Positions 1 to 7,159 of a stretch of 64,000 bases of DNA are shown here, piece by piece. Position 1 is the stretch's first letter. The number at the start of each line of letters is the position of its first letter. Origin of the DNA: Sporosarcina sp. PTS2304. GTDB lineage: Bacteria; Bacillota; Bacilli; Bacillales_A; Planococcaceae. The notes below the pieces were generated by a model, which ran no database searches, had not been told where the DNA came from, and saw nothing but the letters and a program-made list of their open reading frames with translations. The position numbers and the translations under genes are program-made. The stretch spans positions 1,856,001-1,920,000 of the forward strand of contig NZ_CP031230.1 in assembly GCF_003351785.1 (NCBI RefSeq), read 5' to 3'.

Positions 1-744
1 CTTCGCTTTTTCGACTTTTCCTTCCCAACGATAAAGAGTCACCTTATCATGAAAAATATCGAGGTTATTTTCTTCAATAAGTACTCGGTAAATTAAATCA
101 CATTTTACATCAAGCGTTATATTAGTACGTTGTAATTCAAATGCTTTATGCTGTTTCTCCAAAATAAATACTACAATACCCATTAAAACATCAATCATTT
201 GCAGTAATAAATCATTTTCTGAGGATTTTTGTCTAGCTTCTACAACTTTATATGCTTTCTTACGATAAGCAGAATGTGCATTCATTTGCTCAATGATTTT
301 GCTTTCTAACTCAATTTTATCGTACTCACTATTTTCATCTATCACGATTTTAATAAACTCACCAGGTGATAAATCCCTTGTCATTCCATAAAAAAGTCGC
401 TCAGTTATTTTCACATAAAATAATTCTCGAAGCTGCTCCATACTTACGGCCATTTCCGATGTTAACTGTTCAGCTTCTTGCTTATTAACAATGAAAATAT
501 TTAACTGAATAGGCTGTGATAAAATAAAATTCAATGCTTTAAAATATTTTTCGAAATTCGTATCTTGTGTATAATCGACAAAATGCATTTCTGATGAAGA
601 ATTTAACTCGTTATTCAACTCAGTTAAGTATGTTCTTATTACCTCTGCGACATTTTCCTCCATACCTAATACACCGTAATATGAATAATCAATCCCTGGT
701 TGATCTAATTTATTAGATTCATCAAAGTAAATAATATATGTCAT
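1..744 (-). CDS. DUF3800 domain protein (3' end beyond window)
   Basis: The reading frame is open from an ATG at 744 to the window edge (248 codons), so the C-terminus is missing. The start is supported by a GGGAGG ribosome site four bases upstream. The N-terminus reads MTYIIYFDESNKLDQPG, and further acidic positions occur in IVIDENSEY and QMIDVLMGIVVF. This FDES...DEN...D spacing is typical of the DUF3800 family, which has a proposed RNase H-like fold and an unknown role; members are often found in defence or mobile regions. On its own strand the gene is preceded by a tandem hairpin element (813-900), a known arrangement for some DUF3800 genes. The family call is good; the activity is inference. 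Confidence 0.8.
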   Translation of the reverse strand, partial: MTYIIYFDESNKLDQPGIDYSYYGVLGMEENVAEVIRTYLTELNNELNSSSEMHFVDYTQDTNFEKYFKALNFILSQPIQLNIFIVNKQEAEQLTSEMAVSMEQLRELFYVKITERLFYGMTRDLSPGEFIKIVIDENSEYDKIELESKIIEQMNAHSAYRKKAYKVVEARQKSSENDLLLQMIDVLMGIVVFILEKQHKAFELQRTNITLDVKCDLIYRVLIEENNLDIFHDKVTLYRWEGKVEKAK

Positions 745-812
745 CAGTACCTCCCTTGACTTTACAAAAAAATGTGTGTATATTATAATAGGTTTACTCA
801 TATTATATATTT

Positions 813-900
813 GAGCGTAATCTTTCCCCGCTGCATTAGCAGGGCTGGAGAAGCTCTTTACAGCACCTTTTCCCCGCTGCGTTAGCAGGGCTGAGGTGCT
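813..900 (-). ncRNA. Tandem two-hairpin RNA element upstream of the DUF3800 gene
   Basis: Read on the minus strand there are two copies of CAGCCCTGCTAAYGCAGCGG. Each folds as CCCTGC-TAAY-GCAG(C)GGG: a six-pair stem with one bulged C and a four-base loop. The copy-specific flanks also pair. The first copy is closed by AGCACCT/AGGTGCT and the second by GAGC/GCTC plus a CTT-TCC type helix. The outer stems differ in sequence but still pair, which argues for a selected RNA structure. It lies 69 bases before the DUF3800 start. Published comparative work described several DUF3800-associated RNA motifs; I cannot say whether this is one of them. A possible promoter (TTGATT, then TTAAAT) lies upstream inside the remnant ORF. 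Confidence 0.6.
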
Positions 901-901
901 T

Positions 902-1010
902 TTATATTTTCCTATTTAAAATATCATCGATTGTGTAATCAATTTCTCTCATCGGTTCATCCTTGAGCTTTCTTTTAGCCATCAAATCTTTTATCACATC
1001 ATTAAGTAAT
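902..1010 (-). pseudogene. C-terminal remnant of a small gene cut by a repeat
   Basis: An open minus-strand frame ends with a stop at 902-904 and reads about 35 residues of lysine- and aspartate-rich sequence, including MAKRKLKDEPMREIDYTIDD. It runs up to the repeat that begins at 1011 and has no convincing start or ribosome site. It resembles the tail of a small gene whose upstream part was replaced when the repeat or the IS arrived. It could also be a real 26-residue peptide from the ATG at 982. I do not recognise the family. Confidence 0.3.
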
Positions 1011-1094
1011 AGGTGCCTGTGCATAAAACTAACGTGAAAGTTTTAAAATTCATGTTTGTTCAAACAATCATGAATGTTTTGCGCACAGGTACCT
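1011..1094. repeat. REP-like palindromic element, copy A
   Basis: This 84-bp element begins AGGTGCCTGTGC and ends GCGCACAGGTACCT, near-perfect terminal inverted repeats. Inside are AACTAACGTGAA and a palindromic core around TTCATG..GTTCAAAC..CATGAA. Related copies lie at 2758, 3927, 6097 and 6981 and nowhere else in the window. It abuts the truncated istA on one side and a cut reading frame on the other. Confidence 0.75.
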
Positions 1095-1107
1095 TTAATA
1101 TTCAAAC

Positions 1108-1365
1108 ATGATTTCTTACAAATCTAATCAGTACTCCGTACCACCAGTGTACCAGGGAAAGAAAGTAAGTTTGCAAGTATATGATGACCAATTATGGATT
1201 CATTATAACATGGAACTGATAGCTCAACACAAAATAAGTAATGCTAAACTCAATTATCAGGAAGCACATTATCGAGAAACAATATCAAAAGCGATGCCAA
1301 ACTATCCGGATATAAATGATTTAGCAAAACGAAATTTAGCAGCGATTGGAGAAATGTATAAATGA
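1108..1365 (+). pseudogene. istA: IS21-family transposase IstA, C-terminal fragment
   Basis: The 85 residues (MISYKSNQYSVPPVYQGKK...) match the small C-terminal beta-barrel region of IstA-type DDE transposases, which are normally about 400-500 residues long. The helix-turn-helix and DDE catalytic core are absent. A stop lies just upstream in frame, and a REP-like repeat ends 13 bp before the ATG, so the 5' part has been lost. The stop overlaps the istB start by 4 bp (ATGA), as in intact IS21 elements. The element therefore cannot transpose on its own. Confidence 0.85.
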
Positions 1366-2126
1366 AGCAGCATTTGAACACGAATTATCAGCAGCTCCTA
1401 CAAAACTTTGAGTATTTAAAACTAAAGCAAATGGGTCTACATTTGAATGAAGTCATCGACTTTAGTATTAAGAACGAGCTTTCTTTTATAGACACACTTA
1501 TTAAATTAACGAACTACGAAGTAGATGTACGTGAACAAAACATGATCCACGCAATGGTGAAGGTCGCTGCATTTCCACATTTAAAGGAAATGAAAGATTT
1601 TGATTTCGACTTTCAACCCAGTGTTAATCAGCAACAGTTACTCGATTTTCAAAGCTTACGATTTATTCAAGCAAATGAGAACATTGTATTTCTTGGTCCA
1701 AGTGGTGTCGGCAAGACCCACTTAGCCACAGCAATCGGTATTACAGCTGCTAAAAAGCGCACGAGCACGTATTTTATTAAGTGTCATGATTTAATCCAAA
1801 ATCTAAAAAGAGCACGTATTGAAAATCGACTAGAAAGCCGTTTAAAGCATTATACAAAATATAAATTATTAATCATTGATGAAATCGGCTATTTACCGAT
1901 TGATGCAGAAGACGCAAAGCTTTTCTTCCAGTTAATTGATGCACGTTACGAAAAGAAAAGTACAATTTTCACAACGAATGTGAACTTCAAGGCCTGGGAA
2001 GAAATTTTCCCGGAACCCAAGTTAGCAAACGCTATCTTAGATCGTATTTTACATCACGCGAGTGTCGTAACGATTACAGGTGATTCATACCGTCTTAAGC
2101 AACACCTTGAGCCAGTAAAAGAGTAA
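1362..2126 (+). CDS. istB: IS21-family helper ATPase IstB
   Basis: This 254-residue DnaC-like AAA+ ATPase has Walker A GPSGVGKT at residues 112-119 and Walker B LLIIDEIGYL further on. IstB multimerises on DNA and stimulates IstA-driven transposition of IS21 elements. Length and motifs are complete, but its partner istA is reduced to a C-terminal stub. The protein is probably expressed without function or is decaying. No clear right-hand IS end was found in the 100 bp after the stop. Confidence 0.92.
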   Translation: MKQHLNTNYQQLLQNFEYLKLKQMGLHLNEVIDFSIKNELSFIDTLIKLTNYEVDVREQNMIHAMVKVAAFPHLKEMKDFDFDFQPSVNQQQLLDFQSLRFIQANENIVFLGPSGVGKTHLATAIGITAAKKRTSTYFIKCHDLIQNLKRARIENRLESRLKHYTKYKLLIIDEIGYLPIDAEDAKLFFQLIDARYEKKSTIFTTNVNFKAWEEIFPEPKLANAILDRILHHASVVTITGDSYRLKQHLEPVKE

Positions 2127-2234
2127 TTTTGTACACTGTTAAACGAGCACAAATGTACATATTAGTGTTGACATTTATAGTTAAAACTCAAGCGGGAAAA
2201 TTACATAGAGAAAGTAGTCTTTAAAGATTCAAAT

Positions 2235-2756
2235 GTGAAAAAGCATTATACCGATTCTGTTATAAAAAAGCATACAGAGGTTTATTTATATAACTTCGAC
2301 TTGAGTATGGAATATTTTCGTTCTTTATCCAAAGAACGTTTTAATGAAGTACTACAAGACTTTATTGATAAAAACTCGGATTTCACGGAAATTACCGATT
2401 TAACTTTAGTAAATGGGACATCCGGATATTATGTTATGGTGTTAGATGAATATTCTCAAGTGTATATTGGTACAAGTCGTGATATAAAAAAACGAATACA
2501 ACAACATTGGACGATGCAAATGTATTTTGACAGAATGATTTTTGGGGATACAAATCACTCGATTTTATCAGTGAATAGTTTTAGAGCGTTGGATACCACA
2601 AGAATATTTGCATATGCTACATCTAATATTTTTACTCTCGAGGATCAATTCATGAATCAGTTTGAAAGTGAGTATTTGTTAAATAGAACCGCTGGTGGAG
2701 TTCTCGGAGGCTTATCTGAAGCAGTGGCGAAAAGGAAAATAAGGAGTTTACTATGA
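2235..2756 (+). CDS. GIY-YIG nuclease-domain protein
   Basis: The product has 173 residues. A GIY-YIG core is visible: GYYVMV at residues 64-69, VYIGTSRD at 76-83 and a helix with R87 and H91 (KKRIQQHW). A conserved glutamate is plausible in the later EDQFMNQFES segment. The first 60 residues are not recognised. The start is a GTG with no strong ribosome site, so the true 5' end is uncertain and the gene may be truncated by the IS upstream. GIY-YIG domains cut DNA in restriction enzymes, homing endonucleases and repair proteins. A second, unrelated GIY-YIG gene faces it at 2945-3847. Specific function unknown. Confidence 0.7.
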   Translation: MKKHYTDSVIKKHTEVYLYNFDLSMEYFRSLSKERFNEVLQDFIDKNSDFTEITDLTLVNGTSGYYVMVLDEYSQVYIGTSRDIKKRIQQHWTMQMYFDRMIFGDTNHSILSVNSFRALDTTRIFAYATSNIFTLEDQFMNQFESEYLLNRTAGGVLGGLSEAVAKRKIRSLL

Positions 2757-2757
2757 A

Positions 2758-2842
2758 AGGTGCTTTTGTGGCACACAAATCAGACACTTTTCAGAATTGT
2801 TTCCGAATTGTGTGGCACAAGTTGTGTGGCACACAGGTACCT
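2758..2842. repeat. REP-like element, copy B (diverged)
   Basis: It begins AAAGGTGC and ends GGCACACAGGTACCT. The interior (GTGGCACA repeated three times) differs from copies A, C and E, but the outer arms are of the same kind. A partial arm, GTGTGTACCTGGTACCTGC, follows at about 2895. It starts at the stop codon of the upstream GIY-YIG gene. Apparent reading frames here are not coding. Confidence 0.5.
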
Positions 2843-2944
2843 AAATTACGATTTGGAAGGCCCGGGTCCTCACACAACTCTAGTTCAATTGCGTGTGTAC
2901 CTGGTACCTGCTTTTATATAATAAGTACTTTCTATAGCCTTCAA

Positions 2945-3847
2945 TTAATCTAAATCAACTTCAATACTTTCAAACTCTTTAAGTGTCTGGCCGTTTATTG
3001 TTTTCCATTCTACTAAGCCGTTCGCATTTCCACCGATAACGAATGATGCAGCATAAGAAGGACTACTCATCAGAACATCTTCTAGAAGTACATTATTTTT
3101 ATCGATTTTTGCTTTTCGACGAGCATCTTTGACACGCAGAGGTATTGTTTTAGAATCAATTACTTCAATAGTACTGCCTTTGATCACTACAAATCCTTCA
3201 CTTGTCCGTTTGCATTGAGCTTCAATTAACTTTTTACTCTTACCGCTATTGCGCTTTAAATAAAGCAACAATTCATCGTCATTAGTACCATCCAACTGCT
3301 CAAGTGGTACCTTTGATTCTATTAGCTTTTCAAAGACTTTGTGGCCTAATGTTCCCATAACAAGTTTAGAGTAATCAATGAATTCCTCTAGCTCACTTTC
3401 TTTTTCTTCAGTAATATTGCCTGGAGTTGGTTCATTAATATTTTTGACTATGTAACGGTCAGCTCGTTTAGCAATATCGCAAAAACGATTCTCTAGATAG
3501 CTTATTTCAGTAGGTCCAAAAAAATTGTTGGATGTAGTAAATACGACTGCTTCTGTCCAGTAGTCTTTATCAAGATTGCGTTTATGTTCTTGTAAACGAT
3601 ATAAAACTCCTTCTCCATTCTTTCTAATTCCAGCTTGACCAATATAGACAACATTTTCTCCTGTTTCATCAGATGTCCCAAATAAAAAATACACTCCGCT
3701 TTGAGATAACTCTTGTCGTCCTTTGCACTTCTCAAGATCTGTTCGAGGTACTTGATAGACAACACCTGTCCAGTTAGCGAGAGTACATTTTATGCGTCCA
3801 GTAGGAATCCCGTCCATTAAAAACAAGTTTATATTTTTACCACGCAT
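2945..3847 (-). CDS. GIY-YIG nuclease with C-terminal DUF4357
   Basis: The product has 300 residues. The GIY-YIG motif is GVYFLFG (51-57) and VVYIGQAG (66-73), followed by the YRLQEHKR helix; the candidate catalytic Glu lies in the TEISYLENRF segment. The last 70 residues (SSPSYAASFVIGG..NGLVEWK) match DUF4357, a domain common at the C-terminus of such nucleases and in restriction-linked genes. It is the last of a set of minus-strand genes running down from hsdM, separated from its neighbour by a REP-like repeat. A role in DNA cleavage linked to the adjacent restriction genes is inference. Confidence 0.8.
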   Translation of the reverse strand: MRGKNINLFLMDGIPTGRIKCTLANWTGVVYQVPRTDLEKCKGRQELSQSGVYFLFGTSDETGENVVYIGQAGIRKNGEGVLYRLQEHKRNLDKDYWTEAVVFTTSNNFFGPTEISYLENRFCDIAKRADRYIVKNINEPTPGNITEEKESELEEFIDYSKLVMGTLGHKVFEKLIESKVPLEQLDGTNDDELLLYLKRNSGKSKKLIEAQCKRTSEGFVVIKGSTIEVIDSKTIPLRVKDARRKAKIDKNNVLLEDVLMSSPSYAASFVIGGNANGLVEWKTINGQTLKEFESIEVDLD

Positions 3848-3926
3848 ATCTTATTTCACTTCTTTCTCATTGGATAGCGGACTTTTTTCCAAGGTTACGT
3901 ATTGAAATTAATCAGGATTTAGAGAA

Positions 3927-4011
3927 ATGTACTTGTGTACTGAATTAACGTGAATATTAAAAAAACATGATTGTTTGAACTAATATGATAGTTTCTCACA
4001 CGGGCATCTTT
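3927..4011. repeat. REP-like element, copy C (reverse orientation)
   Basis: This reads ATGTACTTGTGTAC...TTAACGTGAAT...ACATGATTGTTTGAAC...TCTCACACGGGCATCTTT. The core (CATGATTGTTTGAAC, AACGTGAA) is shared with copies A and E. It lies between two minus-strand genes. Confidence 0.6.
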
Positions 4012-4039
4012 CACTCATATACAACGGTGGTTGAATAAA

Positions 4040-4846
4040 TCAATTAGGAGTTTTTTCAAACTCTTGATCAATAGATTTAAATTCTTCTGTATCCATATAT
4101 TCATGTAACAGAATATAGGCCATAGCAACTCTATCTGTTAATTTTTTAGATATATACTCTGCTTTCTCATTAAACCCGTGATTTGAAAGTATTTTAGCAT
4201 AATCTTTTGTTTCATCGGTTATTTTAATATATTCCGCTACCATCTCGTAGAAACACTCTACATATTTTCTATATATCTCCAAAGATTTATCTATGAATTT
4301 TATTGGAGTATCGAAATGTGCCAAATTCCCATTTAAAATTATAGGATCTTTCCATGATACAGAAATGATGACACGAATTCTATTTAGTAATAGACGAAAC
4401 TCACTCGGTATATATATTGCTATCTTGTCTTTATTTTCAATAAACTCACTATCTAATTTTAATCGTTTAGTTTCAAATTCTTTTCGTAGCATGGTCTTAT
4501 TAACTATGTACTGTCCATAGTTATTGTAGTGCATATTATGCTCTATTAAAATTTTATTAATATTCTCTAAATGAGGTAATACGCGATCTTTTTTATACAC
4601 CTCAAATTCTAAGTGGCTAGTATGCAGACGACTATTTGAATCCAATTCATTTTGGACTCGCATTTCCTCACGATTCAAACTGGATTGTTTTTCAATTTGA
4701 GCAATTTCCACTTTATTTGCAAGGAAATTTTCATATGCCGGTTTAATTACAAACTTGAATATTAAAATTACAGACATTACCCAAACGCTTCCATAACCTA
4801 GTTGCAGTATTATATCTTGTAATATCTGGTTTATCCTAACCACCAT
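4040..4846 (-). CDS. Membrane-anchored coiled-coil protein of unknown function
   Basis: The product has 268 residues. One hydrophobic segment near residues 16-36 is followed by a charged helical stretch (about 45-80) that looks like a coiled coil, then a mostly alpha-helical soluble part. No enzyme motif was seen. The gene sits between the truncated methylase and the GIY-YIG/DUF4357 gene in the same direction, inside the restriction-rich region, and its AT-rich composition differs from hsdR. It could be an accessory defence protein or simply cargo. Family not recognised. Confidence 0.55.
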   Translation of the reverse strand: MVVRINQILQDIILQLGYGSVWVMSVILIFKFVIKPAYENFLANKVEIAQIEKQSSLNREEMRVQNELDSNSRLHTSHLEFEVYKKDRVLPHLENINKILIEHNMHYNNYGQYIVNKTMLRKEFETKRLKLDSEFIENKDKIAIYIPSEFRLLLNRIRVIISVSWKDPIILNGNLAHFDTPIKFIDKSLEIYRKYVECFYEMVAEYIKITDETKDYAKILSNHGFNEKAEYISKKLTDRVAMAYILLHEYMDTEEFKSIDQEFEKTPN

Positions 4847-5118
4847 CTTTATTTATTAAATTGATACTACCTTGAAAACACTAGCACATTTCACTATCTT
4901 GTTACCGATATTCTTCGGTGTCTCGAACAAATACTGAAATTAAATTTTAATTTAACTTAAAGCTGCTACCATTATAAAGGTACCAGTCCCCCATATCTAG
5001 CTCCAGCTGTTCAAGGCTGTAATAGTTTATTTGTTTCGAGAATTTTATCTTAATATCTTTTTTGTAGCAGATTCAAGAATAATCATTAAAGAAAACAAAT
5101 GACCACAAATAAACAATT

Positions 5119-6096
5119 TTAGTTCATAGGTTTAATTTTATTTTCGATATGCTCAATCTCTAGTTCAGTCAAATTGTATTTTCTATATAATTGCATATTA
5201 ATTTTTTCTGCCGATTCAGCCCAACTCACAACATTATTATCTGAAAAGTCTTGTAGTGAAACGAAGCGGTAAGTATTTCGAGTGCCATGTTGACTGCTCT
5301 TTGCTAAACTGTGTAAAAATCGCACAAACTTTGTTTTTAAGTATTTAGATAGATTTTCCGTTGCTTCCTCGTCTAAATCTAATTTTGCTCCTATAACTAA
5401 ATATGTTTCTGTGCAAATAGAGTTACTAGTGGCTATTACAGTATTTAAATTATCATCACTTAACTCTGTTCCTATATTGTTTGAATATGGTGTCAACACT
5501 TTTCGCTTACCAATCCATTCAAAGTTTTTCTTAATTTCATTTTCCTCAATATAACCAATGATTCCTTTATTCGCATAACATTTAACCGGTGAAGTCATAA
5601 TACTTTTATCATTTTTGAATCTTTCATCTTTTGTAAAGTTTGTTGAAAAACCAAATGGATTACGAGCTGATACATACTCCATCAAACTATTATTCTCACC
5701 GTATTCAATCTTTTCTAGAATTGAAATCGCCTTGGAATCTCTTACGAAAATGCCTGAATCATTATATTTTAATGTTCTAACAGTATCGCTAACTATTTCA
5801 TTCTCTTCATACGTAAATACGCGGGTTCCCCCACTTTTATTATCATAAGAGGAATCCAATAGGAAGTAACAAACTCCTCCACGAATATTTGTATTTGGAA
5901 ATATATCCTCAGGGGTTAGCCAATCATGGATTTCTCTTAAGTGAGAATCGCTCAACATTTCTTCGCGAAAATTGTCTAATCCTTTCCCTCCAACATACCA
6001 GCGACTAGGTGTGATCATAGAAATATATTTTGGATTCATTGCTTTAGCTGCCTGAACGAATTTATGATAAATTGGGCTAGCACTTGCTTTAGTGAT
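5119..6096 (-). pseudogene. 5'-truncated type IIG/Eco57I-like DNA methyltransferase
   Basis: The frame starts at an ATG at 6039 but continues open upstream to about 6096 as KASASPIYHKFVQAAKA, which is homologous sequence, not leader. The segments MITPSRWYVGGKGLD and NIRGGVCYFLL are characteristic of the distal half of Eco57I-type restriction-modification methylases. The SAM-binding motif and the NPPY catalytic motif should lie immediately upstream. Instead, REP-like repeat D begins at about 6097. About 320 residues remain, including the region that would carry target recognition. Methylation activity should be absent; DNA binding is conceivable. Confidence 0.75.
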
Positions 6097-6194
6097 AGGT
6101 GCCTGTGCCAGAAACTAACGTGAATGTTTCGCGCACAGGTACCCTTCACTAACGCTAGTGGGTACCTATCAAATCATTTCATATAATAGGTACC
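6097..6194. repeat. REP-like element, copy D with extra arms
   Basis: AGGTGCCTGTGCC..AACTAACGTGAATG..CGCGCACAGGTACCC spans 6097-6143. Further partial arms, GGGTACCTATC and ATAGGTACCTTA, follow up to the stop of the next gene. It marks the point where the methylase reading frame loses its 5' part. Confidence 0.65.
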
Positions 6195-6953
6195 TTATTT
6201 CAATTTATTCAATACAACAATTTGACTTTTATTCACGATTTTCGTACAAAACGAGTTAAATGTAGCAGATGATTCCCAAAGTCCAGATAAAATGATTAAC
6301 TTATCCCGATTTTTGTATAAGCTATTTTTAATATCCAGAAACAGTGATTTATCTGCAAACTGTAAAATCAACTCATATTTCTTTGAGCTTGGAGCAACTA
6401 GACGAAGCTCCATTTTTGTAGAATCATAAAAAATACCACGCTTTACTTTAGATTCAATAATTCTATTGCCGAACACTCCTTTTGGATACATATACTCACT
6501 TCTATCATCTAAAAGCATTTTCCCAATAGAAAGGTTGTTATACTTGTGCGAACAAGGATACGACTTACACATCTCATAGATTTGTCTAGTAGTTCTTAAT
6601 GGTTTTGAATGCGCTTCTCCATTTTTATGCAAAATTGATTTTTTGTTTTTCACTGTAGATTTGTTAAGCTTTCGCATCGCTTCAAGAACATTTTCAAAAT
6701 CAAATGAAGCTTCATCAAAATTTTGTGGTTTAAAATTATTTGAAGCTTCAAAACCACAACCTTGACGATGGGAATGTTGTTTTCGTGTAGCACTAAAATA
6801 TGCAGAAGACACGCCATCTACACTACATAAATACATATGTGCATCACAAGTTGGACTAGGACAGTAATACCGCTTTTTCTTATCTTCTTTTAAAGCTTCT
6901 TTAGCATAAAACTTTTTTGTTCTTTCTCTATCTATATAAGCGTATAATACCAT
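6195..6953 (-). CDS. Protein with an N-terminal Cys/His zinc-like site
   Basis: The product has 252 residues. Cys31, Cys36, Cys43, His60, His62 and Cys66 form a compact set of metal-ligand candidates in the first 70 residues, similar to the small zinc-binding N-terminal modules of CoiA-like or nuclease-associated proteins. The rest (FADKSLFLDIKNSLYKNRDK, then a hydrophobic strand LIILSGLW) is unrecognised. A GGAGG site precedes the ATG. It lies directly downstream of hsdR in the same direction, separated by REP-like repeat E. A nucleic-acid-binding or defence accessory role is inference only. Confidence 0.6.
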   Translation of the reverse strand: MVLYAYIDRERTKKFYAKEALKEDKKKRYYCPSPTCDAHMYLCSVDGVSSAYFSATRKQHSHRQGCGFEASNNFKPQNFDEASFDFENVLEAMRKLNKSTVKNKKSILHKNGEAHSKPLRTTRQIYEMCKSYPCSHKYNNLSIGKMLLDDRSEYMYPKGVFGNRIIESKVKRGIFYDSTKMELRLVAPSSKKYELILQFADKSLFLDIKNSLYKNRDKLIILSGLWESSATFNSFCTKIVNKSQIVVLNKLK

Positions 6954-6980
6954 ATTTCCGCCTCCTAAAAACGTAGCAAA

Positions 6981-7045
6981 AGATGCCTGTATGCCAAACT
7001 TTCATGATTGTTTAAACATTCACGTTTGTTTCTCACAGAGGTACA
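6981..7045. repeat. REP-like element, copy E
   Basis: It runs from AGATGCCTGTATGCC through CATGATTGTTTAAAC and ATTCACGTTTGTT to TCTCACAGAGGTACA. It has the same order of blocks as copy C, in the opposite orientation, and lies between the Zn-ligand gene and hsdR. Confidence 0.6.
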
Positions 7046-7159
7046 TTGTAAAAAGCTTAGGTTGTTCTTATTCTCACTATCTTTGTCCGCTTTGTAAAGA
7101 GCAATGAAACAAATTGCTAAGTAATGTCCGTATTATGTCCTCATTAATACATTCCCACT

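Noticed and set aside
813..900. Type III toxin-antitoxin RNA (ToxI-like)
   Set aside because: Tandem units are suggestive, but the adjacent protein is DUF3800, not a ToxN-type RNase, and no terminator separates them as in that class.
1011..2126. Intact IS21 element
   Set aside because: istA lacks its catalytic core and no matching pair of IS ends was found.
2753..2953. 66-codon frame after the first GIY-YIG gene
   Set aside because: It consists of repeat arms; composition is not protein-like.
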